Below are positions 26,079 through 35,199 of a stretch of DNA of 64,000 bases, one piece after another. The notes below the pieces were generated by a model. That model was not told the origin of the DNA, did not search any database, and worked only from the letters and a program-made list of their open reading frames with translations. How positions within the stretch are numbered: position 1 is the first letter of the stretch; each line of letters opens with the position of its first letter. Made by a program: the position numbers and the translations under genes. Origin of the DNA: an uncultured Lachnospiraceae bacterium (GTDB lineage: Bacteria > Bacillota > Clostridia > Lachnospirales > Lachnospiraceae); the NCBI GenBank assembly GCA_947173495.1, contig CAMWFQ010000006.1, positions 62,001 through 126,000 on the forward strand, given 5' to 3'.

Positions 26079-27053
26079 TTATAAGTTTTCTTTGTACCAG
26101 TCAATCGCCAGATGAATCCCTCTGGCAAAATCATATTCAGGGTCATATCCCAGCAGCTTTCTGGCCTTACTGATGTCTGCATTGGAATCCCTGATATCTC
26201 CTGCACGGACCGGCCCGTACTTTGGCTCCACATCCCTGCCCAGTTCTCTGCACAGATCACGGTACACATCGATCAGATACTCTCTTCCTCCTGCCCCGAT
26301 GTTAAAAGCCTCTCCCGCCGCATCTGAGGATGCCTGACAGGCCTTTAAATTAGCCTCGATTACATTATCGATATAAGTAAAGTCCCTGGACTGTCTGCCA
26401 TCGCCATTGATCACAGGCACTTCCCCTCTCATCAGCTGACGGATAAACCTGGGGATCACTGCCGCGTACGCTCCCTCCGGATCCTGCCGTCTGCCAAACA
26501 CATTGAAGTACCGCATCCCGTAAGTATCCAGCCCATACAGCACCTTATAGAGTCTTCCGTATTCCTCATCCACTCTCTTGGTAAGTGCATAGGGCGAAAG
26601 GAGTTTACCCTCCTGTCCTTCCGTTTTGGGCAGAACCGGATGATCGCCGTAGACGGACGAACTGGAGGCATAGACAAACTTCTTTACCCCATTCTGGCGG
26701 GATGCCTCCATCATATTCAATGTTCCCCGTATATTAATCTCCTCATACAAAAGAGGCATCTCTATACTTCTGGGAACGCTTCCCCATGCCGCCTGATTCA
26801 GGACATAATTGACACCCTCCGTGGCCTTCCTGCACACATCCAGCTCTCTGATATCCCCTTTGATAAATGTAAACCGGGGATTTTCCAGAAAGGGCTCGAT
26901 ATTTTCATACTTCCCTGTGGAGAGATTGTCCAGACATCTTACCGTGTATCCCATCTCCAGAATCGCTTCGCACAGATTAGAACCGATAAACCCTGCCCCT
27001 CCTGTCACCAGAAACACTGCGTTTTCTTCAAATTTTAACTCTTTATATCCCAT
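26079..27053 (-). CDS. wbpP: UDP-N-acetylglucosamine/UDP-GlcNAcA 4-epimerase, WbpP/TviC type
   Basis: A 324-residue short-chain epimerase. VTGGAGFIGSNL (16-27) is the NAD-binding loop, ASSSSVYGDHP gives the catalytic serine and YALTK (155-159) the Tyr-Lys pair. QAAWGSVPRSIEMP, with GSVPRS, is a mark of the WbpP/TviC subgroup acting on N-acetylated UDP-hexosamines and not plain UDP-glucose. Next to the WbpO-type dehydrogenase it would give UDP-GalNAcA. GGAGAG stands six bases before ATG. Confidence 0.9.
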   Translation of the reverse strand: MGYKELKFEENAVFLVTGGAGFIGSNLCEAILEMGYTVRCLDNLSTGKYENIEPFLENPRFTFIKGDIRELDVCRKATEGVNYVLNQAAWGSVPRSIEMPLLYEEINIRGTLNMMEASRQNGVKKFVYASSSSVYGDHPVLPKTEGQEGKLLSPYALTKRVDEEYGRLYKVLYGLDTYGMRYFNVFGRRQDPEGAYAAVIPRFIRQLMRGEVPVINGDGRQSRDFTYIDNVIEANLKACQASSDAAGEAFNIGAGGREYLIDVYRDLCRELGRDVEPKYGPVRAGDIRDSNADISKARKLLGYDPEYDFARGIHLAIDWYKENL

Positions 27054-27117
27054 AGCCCGCTCTCCGTCCTGCGCTTAACATCCTGCCGGTCAAAGTCTCC
27101 TTAAACCTGCACTCTTT

Positions 27118-28434
27118 TTACAATCTCCAGTAAATATAATCCTCTGTCAGATATTCATTTCTGTCAAACAGCCCCTTCAGATCCATAAGCACCTTCCTGG
27201 CATGACCAGGATTATAAAAGCTGTCTATTTTCTTTCTGTCAAATGCCAGGAACTGTGTATGGGCCACAGCCACAATCACTGCGTCCATATCCCTGACCGC
27301 ATCCATGGTCTCAAAGGTAATCCCGTAGAGATGCTTTGCCTCCTCAGCATCCGCCGCCGGATCCACTACCACCGGCCTGATGCCGTATTCTCCCAGTTCC
27401 CGGTAAATGTCGATCACCTTGGTATTTCTGGTATCCGGGCAGTTCTCCTTAAAAGTAAAACCGAGAATCGCCACTCTTGCTCTTTTAACCGGAATATCCG
27501 CCTTAATCAGATTCTTGACCATGGACTCCGCCACATATTTGCCCATGTCATCATTGATCCGACGCCCTGACAGAATGATTTGGGAATGATACCCCATCTC
27601 TTCTGCCTTATAGGTCAGATAGTAGGGATCCACTCCGATGCAGTGACCGCCCACCAGACCGGGATAAAAGCGCAGGAAATTCCATTTTGTCCCTGCAGCT
27701 TCCAGTACCGATTTTGTATCGATTCCCATTTTATTGAAAATAATGGAAAGCTCGTTCATGAAAGCAATATTGATGTCACGCTGGCTGTTTTCAATGACCT
27801 TGGCCGCCTCCGCCACTTTGATGGACTGTGCCCGGTAAACTCCTGCTTCCACCACAATCTCATATACCCTGGCCACCGTTTCCAGTGTTTCCTCATCCAT
27901 ACCGGATACAATTTTTACAATGGTTTCCAGACGGTGCACCTTGTCTCCGGGATTGATTCTCTCCGGCGAGTAGCCGATCTTAAAATCCACCCCGCATTTC
28001 AGTCCCGATTCCTTTTCCAGAATGGGCACACAGATGTCCTCCGTCACGCCGGGATACACCGTGGATTCAAAGACCACCACACTTCCTTTCGTCAGATTCT
28101 GTCCCAGGATCCGGCTGGCTCCTTCCACCGGACTCAAATCCGGCGTATGATCATCATTCACCGGTGTAGGAACCGCAACAATATGAAATTTTGCTTCCCG
28201 CAGCCTTTCCGGATCCGCCGTAAATTCTACTGTTGTGTTTCTGATCACCTCATTCCCCGCCTCATTGGTGGGATCGATTCCCTCCCGGTACAGCTGAATC
28301 TTCTTTTCGTTCAGATCAAAGCCTACCACCTTAATCTTACGGGCAAAGGCCACGGCAATGGGCATTCCCACATAACCCAGGCCTACCAGCGACAGTTTTT
28401 CTTCCCCCTTTAAAAGCTTTTCATATAAGTCCAT
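27118..28434 (-). CDS. wbpO: UDP-N-acetylhexosamine 6-dehydrogenase, WbpO/TviB type
   Basis: A 438-residue UDP-sugar dehydrogenase. LVGLGYVGMPIAVAFA is the NAD loop, VFESTVYPGVTEDICVPI is conserved, and the catalytic cysteine is in GLVGGHCIGVDPYYL near 265. Sequence details such as KVAEAAKVIENSQRDINIAF match the WbpO/TviB branch, which oxidises UDP-GlcNAc or UDP-GalNAc to the uronic acid, in contrast to UDP-glucose dehydrogenases. With WbpP it supplies UDP-GalNAcA, a likely substrate for the AsnB-type amidotransferases downstream. Confidence 0.92.
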   Translation of the reverse strand: MDLYEKLLKGEEKLSLVGLGYVGMPIAVAFARKIKVVGFDLNEKKIQLYREGIDPTNEAGNEVIRNTTVEFTADPERLREAKFHIVAVPTPVNDDHTPDLSPVEGASRILGQNLTKGSVVVFESTVYPGVTEDICVPILEKESGLKCGVDFKIGYSPERINPGDKVHRLETIVKIVSGMDEETLETVARVYEIVVEAGVYRAQSIKVAEAAKVIENSQRDINIAFMNELSIIFNKMGIDTKSVLEAAGTKWNFLRFYPGLVGGHCIGVDPYYLTYKAEEMGYHSQIILSGRRINDDMGKYVAESMVKNLIKADIPVKRARVAILGFTFKENCPDTRNTKVIDIYRELGEYGIRPVVVDPAADAEEAKHLYGITFETMDAVRDMDAVIVAVAHTQFLAFDRKKIDSFYNPGHARKVLMDLKGLFDRNEYLTEDYIYWRL

Positions 28435-28446
28435 TTTCTCTTCCTC

Positions 28447-29529
28447 CTATATGTTCAATTTCCTGATTTCCTCAAGATAATCACCAACTACCTGCTCTCT
28501 GTCAAATTCCCTCTCCATCTTTTCTCTGGCTTTTCGCCCCATCTCTTCCCTCTCCTCCCGGGACAGCGCCAGAAACTTTTCAAGCGCCTGTATCAGAGAT
28601 TCACTGCTTTTGGGCTCACACCCAAAGCCGGTGACCCCATCCTCAAAAATTTCCCGACATCCACTGATCCTGGTGGCGATCACCGGCCTTCCCACGGCGG
28701 AGGCTTCCATAAGCACATTACTCATCCCCTCATGATAGGTAGGCAGTACCAGGGCGGAACAGTTTTTTATATAGGGGTGTACATCCGGGTCAAAGCCTAG
28801 TTGCCTGATGATTCCTTCTTTTTCACATTGATCCAGCCTGTCCTGATAATCCTCATCACAGTAGCCCAGAAGTTCAAATACCACTTCCGGTCCGTGCAGA
28901 GCTTTTGCCGCCTCCAAAAGCTCCTCTATTCCCTTTTCCTTCATCATACGCCCCACGAAAAGAAATCGAACTTTTATCTCTTCCGGATAGTCCTCAAATC
29001 CATGACGCTTTAAATTTACCCCTGATCCCTTTACCAGCCTGCTGCTTTTTCCCCGGATCCTGTACTTTTCAAAGGTTCTCTGATTCTCTTCGTTCTGAAA
29101 AACCACGCAGGATGCCTTCTTAAGACCTGCACGGTACATGACAGTGATCATGGTAAGGAGCATTCCCTTTTTCTGGAAGGTACTTCCCAGCCCCGTTACT
29201 GTGGCAATATAGGGAACCCCGGCCAGACGACAGCAAAAACCGCCGTAAATATTGGGCTTGATAGTGTAGGTTAATACCAGATCCGGTTTTTCCTGCCGCA
29301 GCAGCTCTCTGTATTTTTTCAGAAGCTTTAAGTCCTCTGCGGGATTCATCCCTCTCCGGTTGACAGGCGTCATGATCACCCTGCAGCCTTCTTCGGTAAG
29401 CTCCCGGCTTCTCACTTCATCCGGCAGACTTGCGCACACCTGATATTCTTCCAGAAGCTTTTCCACCAGTTCGTTCCGGAAATCATATAATCCCCCTGAT
29501 GAATTTGCTAAGATCAAAATTTTTTTCAT
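28447..29529 (-). CDS. Glycosyltransferase family 4, PglA-like
   Basis: A 360-residue GT4 enzyme of the PglA/CapM type. MKKILILANSSGGLYDFRNE, VTGLGSTFQKKG, LFVGRMMKEKGIEELLEA and PTYHEGMSNVLMEASAVGR (E-x7-E) are all in place. In Campylobacter PglA adds GalNAc to undecaprenyl-diphosphate-bacillosamine made by PglC. The gene order here, with pglF, pglE and pglC homologues upstream on the same strand, supports a similar second-sugar step; the donor could be UDP-GalNAc or UDP-GalNAcA from the wbpO/wbpP pair. It lies 16 bases downstream of the ATP-grasp gene. Confidence 0.88.
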   Translation of the reverse strand: MKKILILANSSGGLYDFRNELVEKLLEEYQVCASLPDEVRSRELTEEGCRVIMTPVNRRGMNPAEDLKLLKKYRELLRQEKPDLVLTYTIKPNIYGGFCCRLAGVPYIATVTGLGSTFQKKGMLLTMITVMYRAGLKKASCVVFQNEENQRTFEKYRIRGKSSRLVKGSGVNLKRHGFEDYPEEIKVRFLFVGRMMKEKGIEELLEAAKALHGPEVVFELLGYCDEDYQDRLDQCEKEGIIRQLGFDPDVHPYIKNCSALVLPTYHEGMSNVLMEASAVGRPVIATRISGCREIFEDGVTGFGCEPKSSESLIQALEKFLALSREEREEMGRKAREKMEREFDREQVVGDYLEEIRKLNI

Positions 29530-29545
29530 TTTATTGAGCGATCCT

Positions 29546-30526
29546 TTATTCTACAATTTCTTCCCCGGAAAAATCTCTGACAGCAATTTCATTGTACTTC
29601 ATCATACACACATTCTCTCTGTAGGCTCCGATGGACACCGGATTTTCCTGCCCGGAAAGATTCCGGATCACCGCTTCAGGCAGATTGACGCCACAGGCAT
29701 AGGCGTGTGGATAGCCGCCTCCGAAACGGGGATTTACCTCCGAAATATAAAAAGTTCCGTTTATCTCAAATAAATCAATATCTATCATACCACAAAAACC
29801 GCATTTTTCCACGAATTTTTGTATCATTTCAAAAACCGCCGGTTTTTTTACAGAAACAGACTTATCGGTTTCTCCCGCACGCATTTTGATTTTCTTTTTC
29901 AGGAAAATGGAAGTACACCTGCCGGACAGCATATCGATATAGACATCAGCGCCATATTCCTGTCCATCCATAAATTCCTGAATCATCAGATCCTCATACA
30001 GATCAAACAGAAGATCCACCTCAGCATCGGACGCCGCCTTATTAATATTGATGCTGGCACTCCCCTTCACAGGCTTTACGAACACTGGATAGGAAATCTT
30101 TCCCGCCTGTTTGTCCTGATAAAATGCTTCCCTGTCCACATAGCACCGGCCGGTTGGAATCTTCATTTCTGTCAGCAGCTGAAACATCCGGTATTTATCA
30201 AAGCAGGTTTCCACCAGCTCATAAGGAGAAACCAGAGGCGTTGTACCCACAGCAAGAAATCTCTCTTTCTCTTTTGCCAGAAGGCTTAACTCCGGATCAA
30301 TCAGAGAAAACACCCCATCTGCCTTTTCCCGTGCACAAATCTCCAATATCCTCTCTATATATCCCGGTGCTGTGATCCTGGGTACCAGATAAAAAGCATC
30401 CGCATCATATACTGCCGGAGCCAGATTGGAGCAGTCCGTGGCAATGATTTTCCCTTCTCCGATATTTTCCTTAAAATACTGCACTACCTTATTTCGTGTA
30501 CCTGCACTTAATATTAAAATATTCAT
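29546..30526 (-). CDS. ATP-grasp ligase embedded in the bacillosamine-like operon
   Basis: A 326-residue CarB-like ATP-grasp protein. The N-terminus MNILILSAGTRNKVV is a pre-ATP-grasp Rossmann domain; YPVFVKPVKGSASININKA supplies the ATP-binding lysines and EVNPRFGGGYPHAYACG the metal-binding block. These enzymes join a carboxylate to an amine or thiol through an acyl phosphate. It sits between a PLP enzyme (2 bases upstream) and the PglA-like transferase. No PglD-type N-acetyltransferase is found, so a reasonable guess is that it acylates the free 4-amino group made by PglE. Some Bacillus UDP-4-amino-sugar pathways are reported to use an ATP-dependent ligase in this way. Substrate unproven. 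Confidence 0.85.
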   Translation of the reverse strand: MNILILSAGTRNKVVQYFKENIGEGKIIATDCSNLAPAVYDADAFYLVPRITAPGYIERILEICAREKADGVFSLIDPELSLLAKEKERFLAVGTTPLVSPYELVETCFDKYRMFQLLTEMKIPTGRCYVDREAFYQDKQAGKISYPVFVKPVKGSASININKAASDAEVDLLFDLYEDLMIQEFMDGQEYGADVYIDMLSGRCTSIFLKKKIKMRAGETDKSVSVKKPAVFEMIQKFVEKCGFCGMIDIDLFEINGTFYISEVNPRFGGGYPHAYACGVNLPEAVIRNLSGQENPVSIGAYRENVCMMKYNEIAVRDFSGEEIVE

Positions 30527-30528
30527 TT

Positions 30529-31512
30529 CTATACCCCCGCATCCAGAAAGTCAAAAAACAGCGGCGTGCCTCCGGTATGAATAAAGAGAATGTTTTTGTC
30601 CCTGATTCCTTTTTCTTCCAGATACCGGCACATTCCCCAGAACGCTTTTCCTACATAGGTGCCGTCCATTGGTATCCCATCGCTTTTCATCACCCGGCAG
30701 ATGGTTTCCCGGATTTCCTGCCCATACCGTCCATAACCTCCCATCCGGTAAGCATCTGTAAATACCAGGTCTCCTTCCTGATAAAGCCGGTCAAAATCCT
30801 CTCCCAGATACTCATGGATGCTCTCCTTTACCACCTGCCGGCCTCTTGTCTCTTCTCTGGCAATGCTGATCCCCACAATCTTTCTCTTCTCATCTCCGGC
30901 AAGCAGCTTTCCACAGACCAGCCCCGCCTGGGTAGTTCCTGTTCCCGATGCGTGAAAGAGATAGTCAAAGTAAATTCCGTTCTCCTTCTCGTAATCCAAA
31001 ATCTCTCTGAAGACCTTCACATAGCTTTCGGTCCCGGGATTACCGTGTCCTCCGCCCATGATAAAGAAAGGATTTCTTCCCTCAGCCCGAAAACTCTCCT
31101 TCCTGTGCTCGATGGTTTCGGCAACCCGGCTTACCGGACAGGTTTCTCTCTGCGCCCCCATCAGCGCTGCCAAAGAGGTATTATATAACACCTTTTCCTT
31201 CTTCCGGTCAGCCCCTTCTCCCGAATCCTCCTCCGGTGAAATGATATGACAGTCAAGGCCCATGGCTGCTGCCATATTCGCCACGATCCGGCAGTGATTA
31301 GAGCCGAAGCTCCCGTATGTCATCACCACATCCGCACCGCTTTTCTTTATTTCCTTATAAAATTCCGCCGCCTTGCGCGCCTTGTTTCCTCCAAAACTGA
31401 AGGGCACCATATCATCCCTTTTAATGAAAAAATGGTTGGGTCCGTATTTTCCCGACACACGCACTACAGGCGTCCTGCCGATCCCCTCTTCAAACAGCGC
31501 TATCTGCTTCAT
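30529..31512 (-). CDS. PLP-dependent D-cysteine desulfhydrase/ACC deaminase family enzyme
   Basis: A 327-residue fold-type II PLP enzyme. FIKRDDMVPFSFGGNKARKA contains the PLP lysine (GGNKARK), TYGSFGSNHCRIVANMAA the phosphate-side asparagine, and HASGTGTTQAGLVCG the glycine loop. Relatives deaminate or racemise small amino acids such as D-cysteine, D-serine or aminocyclopropane carboxylate. The start at 31512 sits in the 3' end of pglC (23-base overlap) behind GGAGG; a longer form starting at 31587 is entirely within pglC and is not preferred. Placed next to an ATP-grasp ligase it may provide or shape the amino acid to be attached. Confidence 0.85.
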   Translation of the reverse strand: MKQIALFEEGIGRTPVVRVSGKYGPNHFFIKRDDMVPFSFGGNKARKAAEFYKEIKKSGADVVMTYGSFGSNHCRIVANMAAAMGLDCHIISPEEDSGEGADRKKEKVLYNTSLAALMGAQRETCPVSRVAETIEHRKESFRAEGRNPFFIMGGGHGNPGTESYVKVFREILDYEKENGIYFDYLFHASGTGTTQAGLVCGKLLAGDEKRKIVGISIAREETRGRQVVKESIHEYLGEDFDRLYQEGDLVFTDAYRMGGYGRYGQEIRETICRVMKSDGIPMDGTYVGKAFWGMCRYLEEKGIRDKNILFIHTGGTPLFFDFLDAGV

Positions 31513-32128
31513 TCCCTCCGCCTTTCCTGTATACGTCAAAATCTGCCACCGTCTGGTCTGCTCCCGAAAGTGTCCCTGAGCGGGCAAACACCTTTCCCAC
31601 CGTCATCAGAAGGATCTTTACATCCATGACGAAGGTAAGATGCCCCACATACTCCAGATCAAAGGCAAAACGATCCTCCCAGCCCAGGGCATTGCGTCCG
31701 TTTACCTGGGCAAGTCCCGTAAGCCCCGGCCTCACATCATGCCTGTGTCTCTCTTTTTCCGTATAGTAGGGAAGATATCTCACCAGAAGGGGCCGGGGCC
31801 CAATCAGACTCATATCCCCCTTCAGGATATTAAACAGCTCCGGCAGCTCGTCCAGGCTGGTGGATCGCAGAAGCTTTCCAAAGGAGGTGAGCCTCACCTC
31901 ATCCGGCAGCAGCTCACCCTTTTCGTCTCTCGCATCCGTCATGGAGCGGAACTTATAAAGTCTGAAGATCCTTTCATTTTTTCCTGGCCTTTCCTGGGTA
32001 AACAGAGCCGGCCTTCCCAGCTTTGCTCTCACCAGAATCCACAAAACCAGAAGAATCGGAGACAGTACAATAATCCCTGCCAAAGATATTATAATATCCA
32101 ACGCGCGCTTAACAAATCTGCGGTACAT
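31490..32128 (-). CDS. pglC: Small phosphoglycosyl transferase, PglC type
   Basis: A 212-residue monotopic phosphoglycosyl transferase. A re-entrant hydrophobic helix (about 10-33) is followed by YKFRSM, TSLDELPELFNILKGDMSLIGPRPLL and RPGLTGLAQVNGRN. The text follows PglC of Campylobacter closely, including LTSFGKLLRS and LLVRYLPYY. It would move a diamino-trideoxy sugar phosphate onto undecaprenyl phosphate to start a repeat unit. It lies four bases after the aminotransferase gene. The last residues overlap the start of the PLP enzyme gene. Confidence 0.93.
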   Translation of the reverse strand: MYRRFVKRALDIIISLAGIIVLSPILLVLWILVRAKLGRPALFTQERPGKNERIFRLYKFRSMTDARDEKGELLPDEVRLTSFGKLLRSTSLDELPELFNILKGDMSLIGPRPLLVRYLPYYTEKERHRHDVRPGLTGLAQVNGRNALGWEDRFAFDLEYVGHLTFVMDVKILLMTVGKVFARSGTLSGADQTVADFDVYRKGGGNEADSAV

Positions 32129-32132
32129 TCCT

Positions 32133-33287
32133 TTACCCCCTGAAGCATTTCCTCACGGTATGAACGATCAATTCCATATCCTCTTTCGTATTCTTAATAT
32201 CGCTGGGCAGACACAATCCCCGTGCAAAAATGTCCCCGGCCACACTGGTGTCCTCTTCTGCAGCAAACCGCGCTTCCTCCTGCGCCATAATAAAATCATA
32301 TTCTGCAAACACAGGCTGCAAATGCATAGGCTTCCAGATGGGCCTTGTTTCCACATTCTGTTCCGCCAAGGCATCCATTACCTGATTTGGTGTAACACTG
32401 CTACTCCTGTCAATGGTCATACATGTCAGCCAGCAGTTGGCATCTCCATCCTGGTTCAGCGGATTTAAACTGATTTCCGCAATATCTGCAAAAGCTTCCC
32501 TGTATTGCTGATAGATCTCTTTTTTCCTTGCCTTGTGCTCCTCCAGATGCAGAAGCTGTCCTCTGCCGATCCCGGCTGTGATGTTGCTCATTCTGTAATT
32601 ATAGCCGATCTGAGAGTGCTGATAGTACCGGGCCGGGTCTCTGGCCTGCGTTGCCAGAAACGTTGCCTTTTCCGTAATCTCTCCTTCTTCCGCTACCAGC
32701 ATACCGCCTCCCGAAGTGGTGATGATCTTGTTTCCGTTAAAGGAGTAAATCCCGATCTTACCAAAGGTTCCCGTATGCCTCCCCTTATAGGTACTGCTTA
32801 AGGACTCCGCTGCGTCTTCGATCAGAGGAGTATGATGATTCCGGCAGATCTCCATGATCTCATCCAGCTTTGCCGGCGTGCCATAGAGGTGAACCACGAT
32901 CACCGCTTTGGGATTCGGATATTTTTCAAACGCTTTCTCGAGAGCTTCTGGATCCATGTTCCAGGTATCCCTCTCGGAATCGACAAAGACAGGGGCAGCC
33001 TTCTCATACACAATGGGGTTGCAGGTTGCACTGAAAGTCAGAGACGGAGCAAAGACCACATCCCCCTCCCCCACCCCCAGAATTTTAAGCGCAAGATGAA
33101 TGGCCGCTGTTCCTGCGCTTAAAGCGGATGCATGGGCAATTCCCACATAGTCCGCCATCTCTTTCTCGAAGGCATTTACATTCGGTCCCAGAGGCGCCAC
33201 CCAGTTGGTGTCAAATGCCTCCTTAATAAATTCCTGTTCCTCCCCATGCATGGTGGGCGAGGAGAGATAAATCTTTTTATCTGCCAT
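32133..33287 (-). CDS. pglE: UDP-4-keto-sugar aminotransferase, PglE type
   Basis: A 384-residue DegT/DnrJ/EryC1 aminotransferase. IEDAAESLSSTYKGR and YSFNGNKIITTSGGG place the PLP lysine at residue 187; ALSAGTAAIHLAL binds the cofactor phosphate. IYLSSPTMHGEEQEFI is very close to PglE, which aminates the 4-keto product of PglF to UDP-4-amino-2-acetamido-trideoxyhexose. The ATG at 33287 has AAGGAG seven bases upstream; a TTG start 18 codons earlier has no such site. The 25-base gap to pglF shows a shared transcript. Confidence 0.92.
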   Translation of the reverse strand: MADKKIYLSSPTMHGEEQEFIKEAFDTNWVAPLGPNVNAFEKEMADYVGIAHASALSAGTAAIHLALKILGVGEGDVVFAPSLTFSATCNPIVYEKAAPVFVDSERDTWNMDPEALEKAFEKYPNPKAVIVVHLYGTPAKLDEIMEICRNHHTPLIEDAAESLSSTYKGRHTGTFGKIGIYSFNGNKIITTSGGGMLVAEEGEITEKATFLATQARDPARYYQHSQIGYNYRMSNITAGIGRGQLLHLEEHKARKKEIYQQYREAFADIAEISLNPLNQDGDANCWLTCMTIDRSSSVTPNQVMDALAEQNVETRPIWKPMHLQPVFAEYDFIMAQEEARFAAEEDTSVAGDIFARGLCLPSDIKNTKEDMELIVHTVRKCFRG

Positions 33288-33312
33288 TGTTTTTCTCCTT
33301 CTGTTCCTGATT

Positions 33313-35196
33313 TTATTCCTGATAATGATAAGTAGGCACAATCTCCCGGATCAGCGGCCTGATATCACTGCTCTCGTTCTTAGCGGCTTCTTTTAAGTTT
33401 TTCAACTGTACAAAAAATCTGGTTTCATCTATCTCAATAGGTTTCCCAATATGAATCAGTTTATTTGCAGTTTCCGTCATTCCTTCTTCCGCCATCAAAA
33501 GCTCTTCATACAGTTTTTCACCGGGCCGCAGTCCGGAAAATTCAATCTGAATATCTTCTCCTACACGGTAGCCGGACAGACGGATCAGATTTTTGGCCAG
33601 GTCCAGAATTTTCACCGGTTTCCCCATATCCAGCACAAAGATTTCGCCTCCCTTTGCATAAGCGCCTGCCTGAAGCACCAGAGAAACCGCCTCCGGAATG
33701 GTCATAAAATACCGAATGATATCGGGATGTGTGACCGTTACCGGCCCCCCTGCCAGGATCTGTTTTTTAAACAGCGGAATCACACTGCCGTTGCTTCCCA
33801 GCACATTGCCAAAGCGTACCGCCACAAACTCCGTATCATAATGCTTGTTGAAGGTCTGAATGATCATCTCGCAAATCCGTTTGCTGGCTCCCATAATATT
33901 GGTGGGATTCACCGCCTTATCCGTGGAGATCATCACAAACCGTTTGACGTCGTTCATCGCCGCCGCCTGAGCAGTTTTCCAGGTTCCGAACACATTATTC
34001 TTCACGGCTTCATTCGGGCTTTCTTCCATCAGCGGCACATGCTTATGGGCCGCCGCATGATATACAATGTCCGGCTTATAGGTCTCAAAGATCCAGTTCA
34101 CCCGGTTGGTGTTGCGCACCGATCCGATCAGCACCACCATGGACAGATCCGGATATTTAATCTGAAGCTCCTGCTGGATATCATACACACTGTTTTCGTA
34201 TATATCCAGAAGGATCAGCTGGGATGGCTGATGGGATGCAATCTGCCGGCAAAGCTCGCTTCCAATGGAACCGCCTCCCCCCGTCACCAGCACTTTTTTT
34301 CCTTTCACATACCCCAGAATAGAATTGAGATCTACCTCGATGGGATCCCTCCCCAGAAGATCCTCCACCTCCACATCCCGCAGCTTACTGACACTGACTT
34401 CCCCATTCACCAGCTGATACATACCGGGAAGAGACCGAAGCTTACAGCTGGTCTCCTTGCAGATATCCAGAATCGCGGACATTTCCGCCCGGGAGATGGA
34501 TGGCATCGCAACAATAATCTCGTCAATCCCGTAAATATCGGCACATTCAATGATCTTGTCCCTTCCGCCCGCCACTTTGATTCCCTGTATGAATCTTCCC
34601 CACTTTCCGGAATCATCATCAATGATGCAGCGGATCACCATGGTGGAAAAATTACTGTTTACAATTTCCTTGATAATCAGATTGGCCGCTTCGCCGGCGC
34701 CAATTACCATAACCGAGACACTGTTGTTTTTATTCTGCTGCCTGTGCTTCAGGCTCCGGAAAAAACGATAGGAAAAACGGCTGACGAAAATAAAACTGAT
34801 CAGTAGAAACACGTAGAGAAAATAATAACTGCTGGGAACGGCCTGCTGCCCTTCCGCTCTGAAGAACTGAATTCCCAGGCTGTAACTGACTGCCGAAATA
34901 ATACTGGATATCACCAGATTCTGCAGCTCTGTCTCCCCGGCAAAGGCCCACAGGCTGTGGTACATTCTGAACAGATACAATATAAACAACGTAATCAGGA
35001 TATTAAGCGGCAGAAATCTGTTGATAGGCGTGATAAAGTATCCCGGTATCGCCGATACGTCAAAACTGTAACGCATCAGGAGCGCCAGATAGCTTGCGCC
35101 GACCACACTGATCACATCGTAGATGATCAGACAGGTTCTTCTGTAAAATAGTTTTGCATTAAAAGGCTTTCTTTCTCTCTTTCTTTCTTCACTCAT
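33313..35196 (-). CDS. pglF: UDP-GlcNAc 4,6-dehydratase, PglF/CapD type
   Basis: A 627-residue membrane enzyme. Four N-terminal helices (about 20-140) and a CoA-binding-like Rossmann domain (about 155-265) precede the catalytic SDR domain with TGGGGSIGSELCRQI near 305, AAAHKHVPLMEESP and ISTDKAVNPTNIMGASKR. The long form with DKA instead of YxxxK catalytic pattern is typical of PglF/CapD/FlaA1-like retaining dehydratases. It makes UDP-2-acetamido-2,6-dideoxy-4-ketoglucose. It is not the inverting PseB needed for pseudaminic acid. Three bases separate it from the polymerase gene. Confidence 0.95.
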   Translation of the reverse strand: MSEERKRERKPFNAKLFYRRTCLIIYDVISVVGASYLALLMRYSFDVSAIPGYFITPINRFLPLNILITLFILYLFRMYHSLWAFAGETELQNLVISSIISAVSYSLGIQFFRAEGQQAVPSSYYFLYVFLLISFIFVSRFSYRFFRSLKHRQQNKNNSVSVMVIGAGEAANLIIKEIVNSNFSTMVIRCIIDDDSGKWGRFIQGIKVAGGRDKIIECADIYGIDEIIVAMPSISRAEMSAILDICKETSCKLRSLPGMYQLVNGEVSVSKLRDVEVEDLLGRDPIEVDLNSILGYVKGKKVLVTGGGGSIGSELCRQIASHQPSQLILLDIYENSVYDIQQELQIKYPDLSMVVLIGSVRNTNRVNWIFETYKPDIVYHAAAHKHVPLMEESPNEAVKNNVFGTWKTAQAAAMNDVKRFVMISTDKAVNPTNIMGASKRICEMIIQTFNKHYDTEFVAVRFGNVLGSNGSVIPLFKKQILAGGPVTVTHPDIIRYFMTIPEAVSLVLQAGAYAKGGEIFVLDMGKPVKILDLAKNLIRLSGYRVGEDIQIEFSGLRPGEKLYEELLMAEEGMTETANKLIHIGKPIEIDETRFFVQLKNLKEAAKNESSDIRPLIREIVPTYHYQE

Positions 35197-35199
35197 GAT

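Noticed and set aside
31513-31587. Longer start of the PLP enzyme
   Set aside because: It is wholly within pglC and adds residues with no family similarity.
33451-34806. 451-codon plus-strand open frame
   Set aside because: It is the antisense of pglF; its composition is rich in His, Arg and Gln and it matches no family.
33313-35196. PseB assignment for the dehydratase
   Set aside because: It has the long membrane-bound PglF/CapD form, not the short inverting PseB form.
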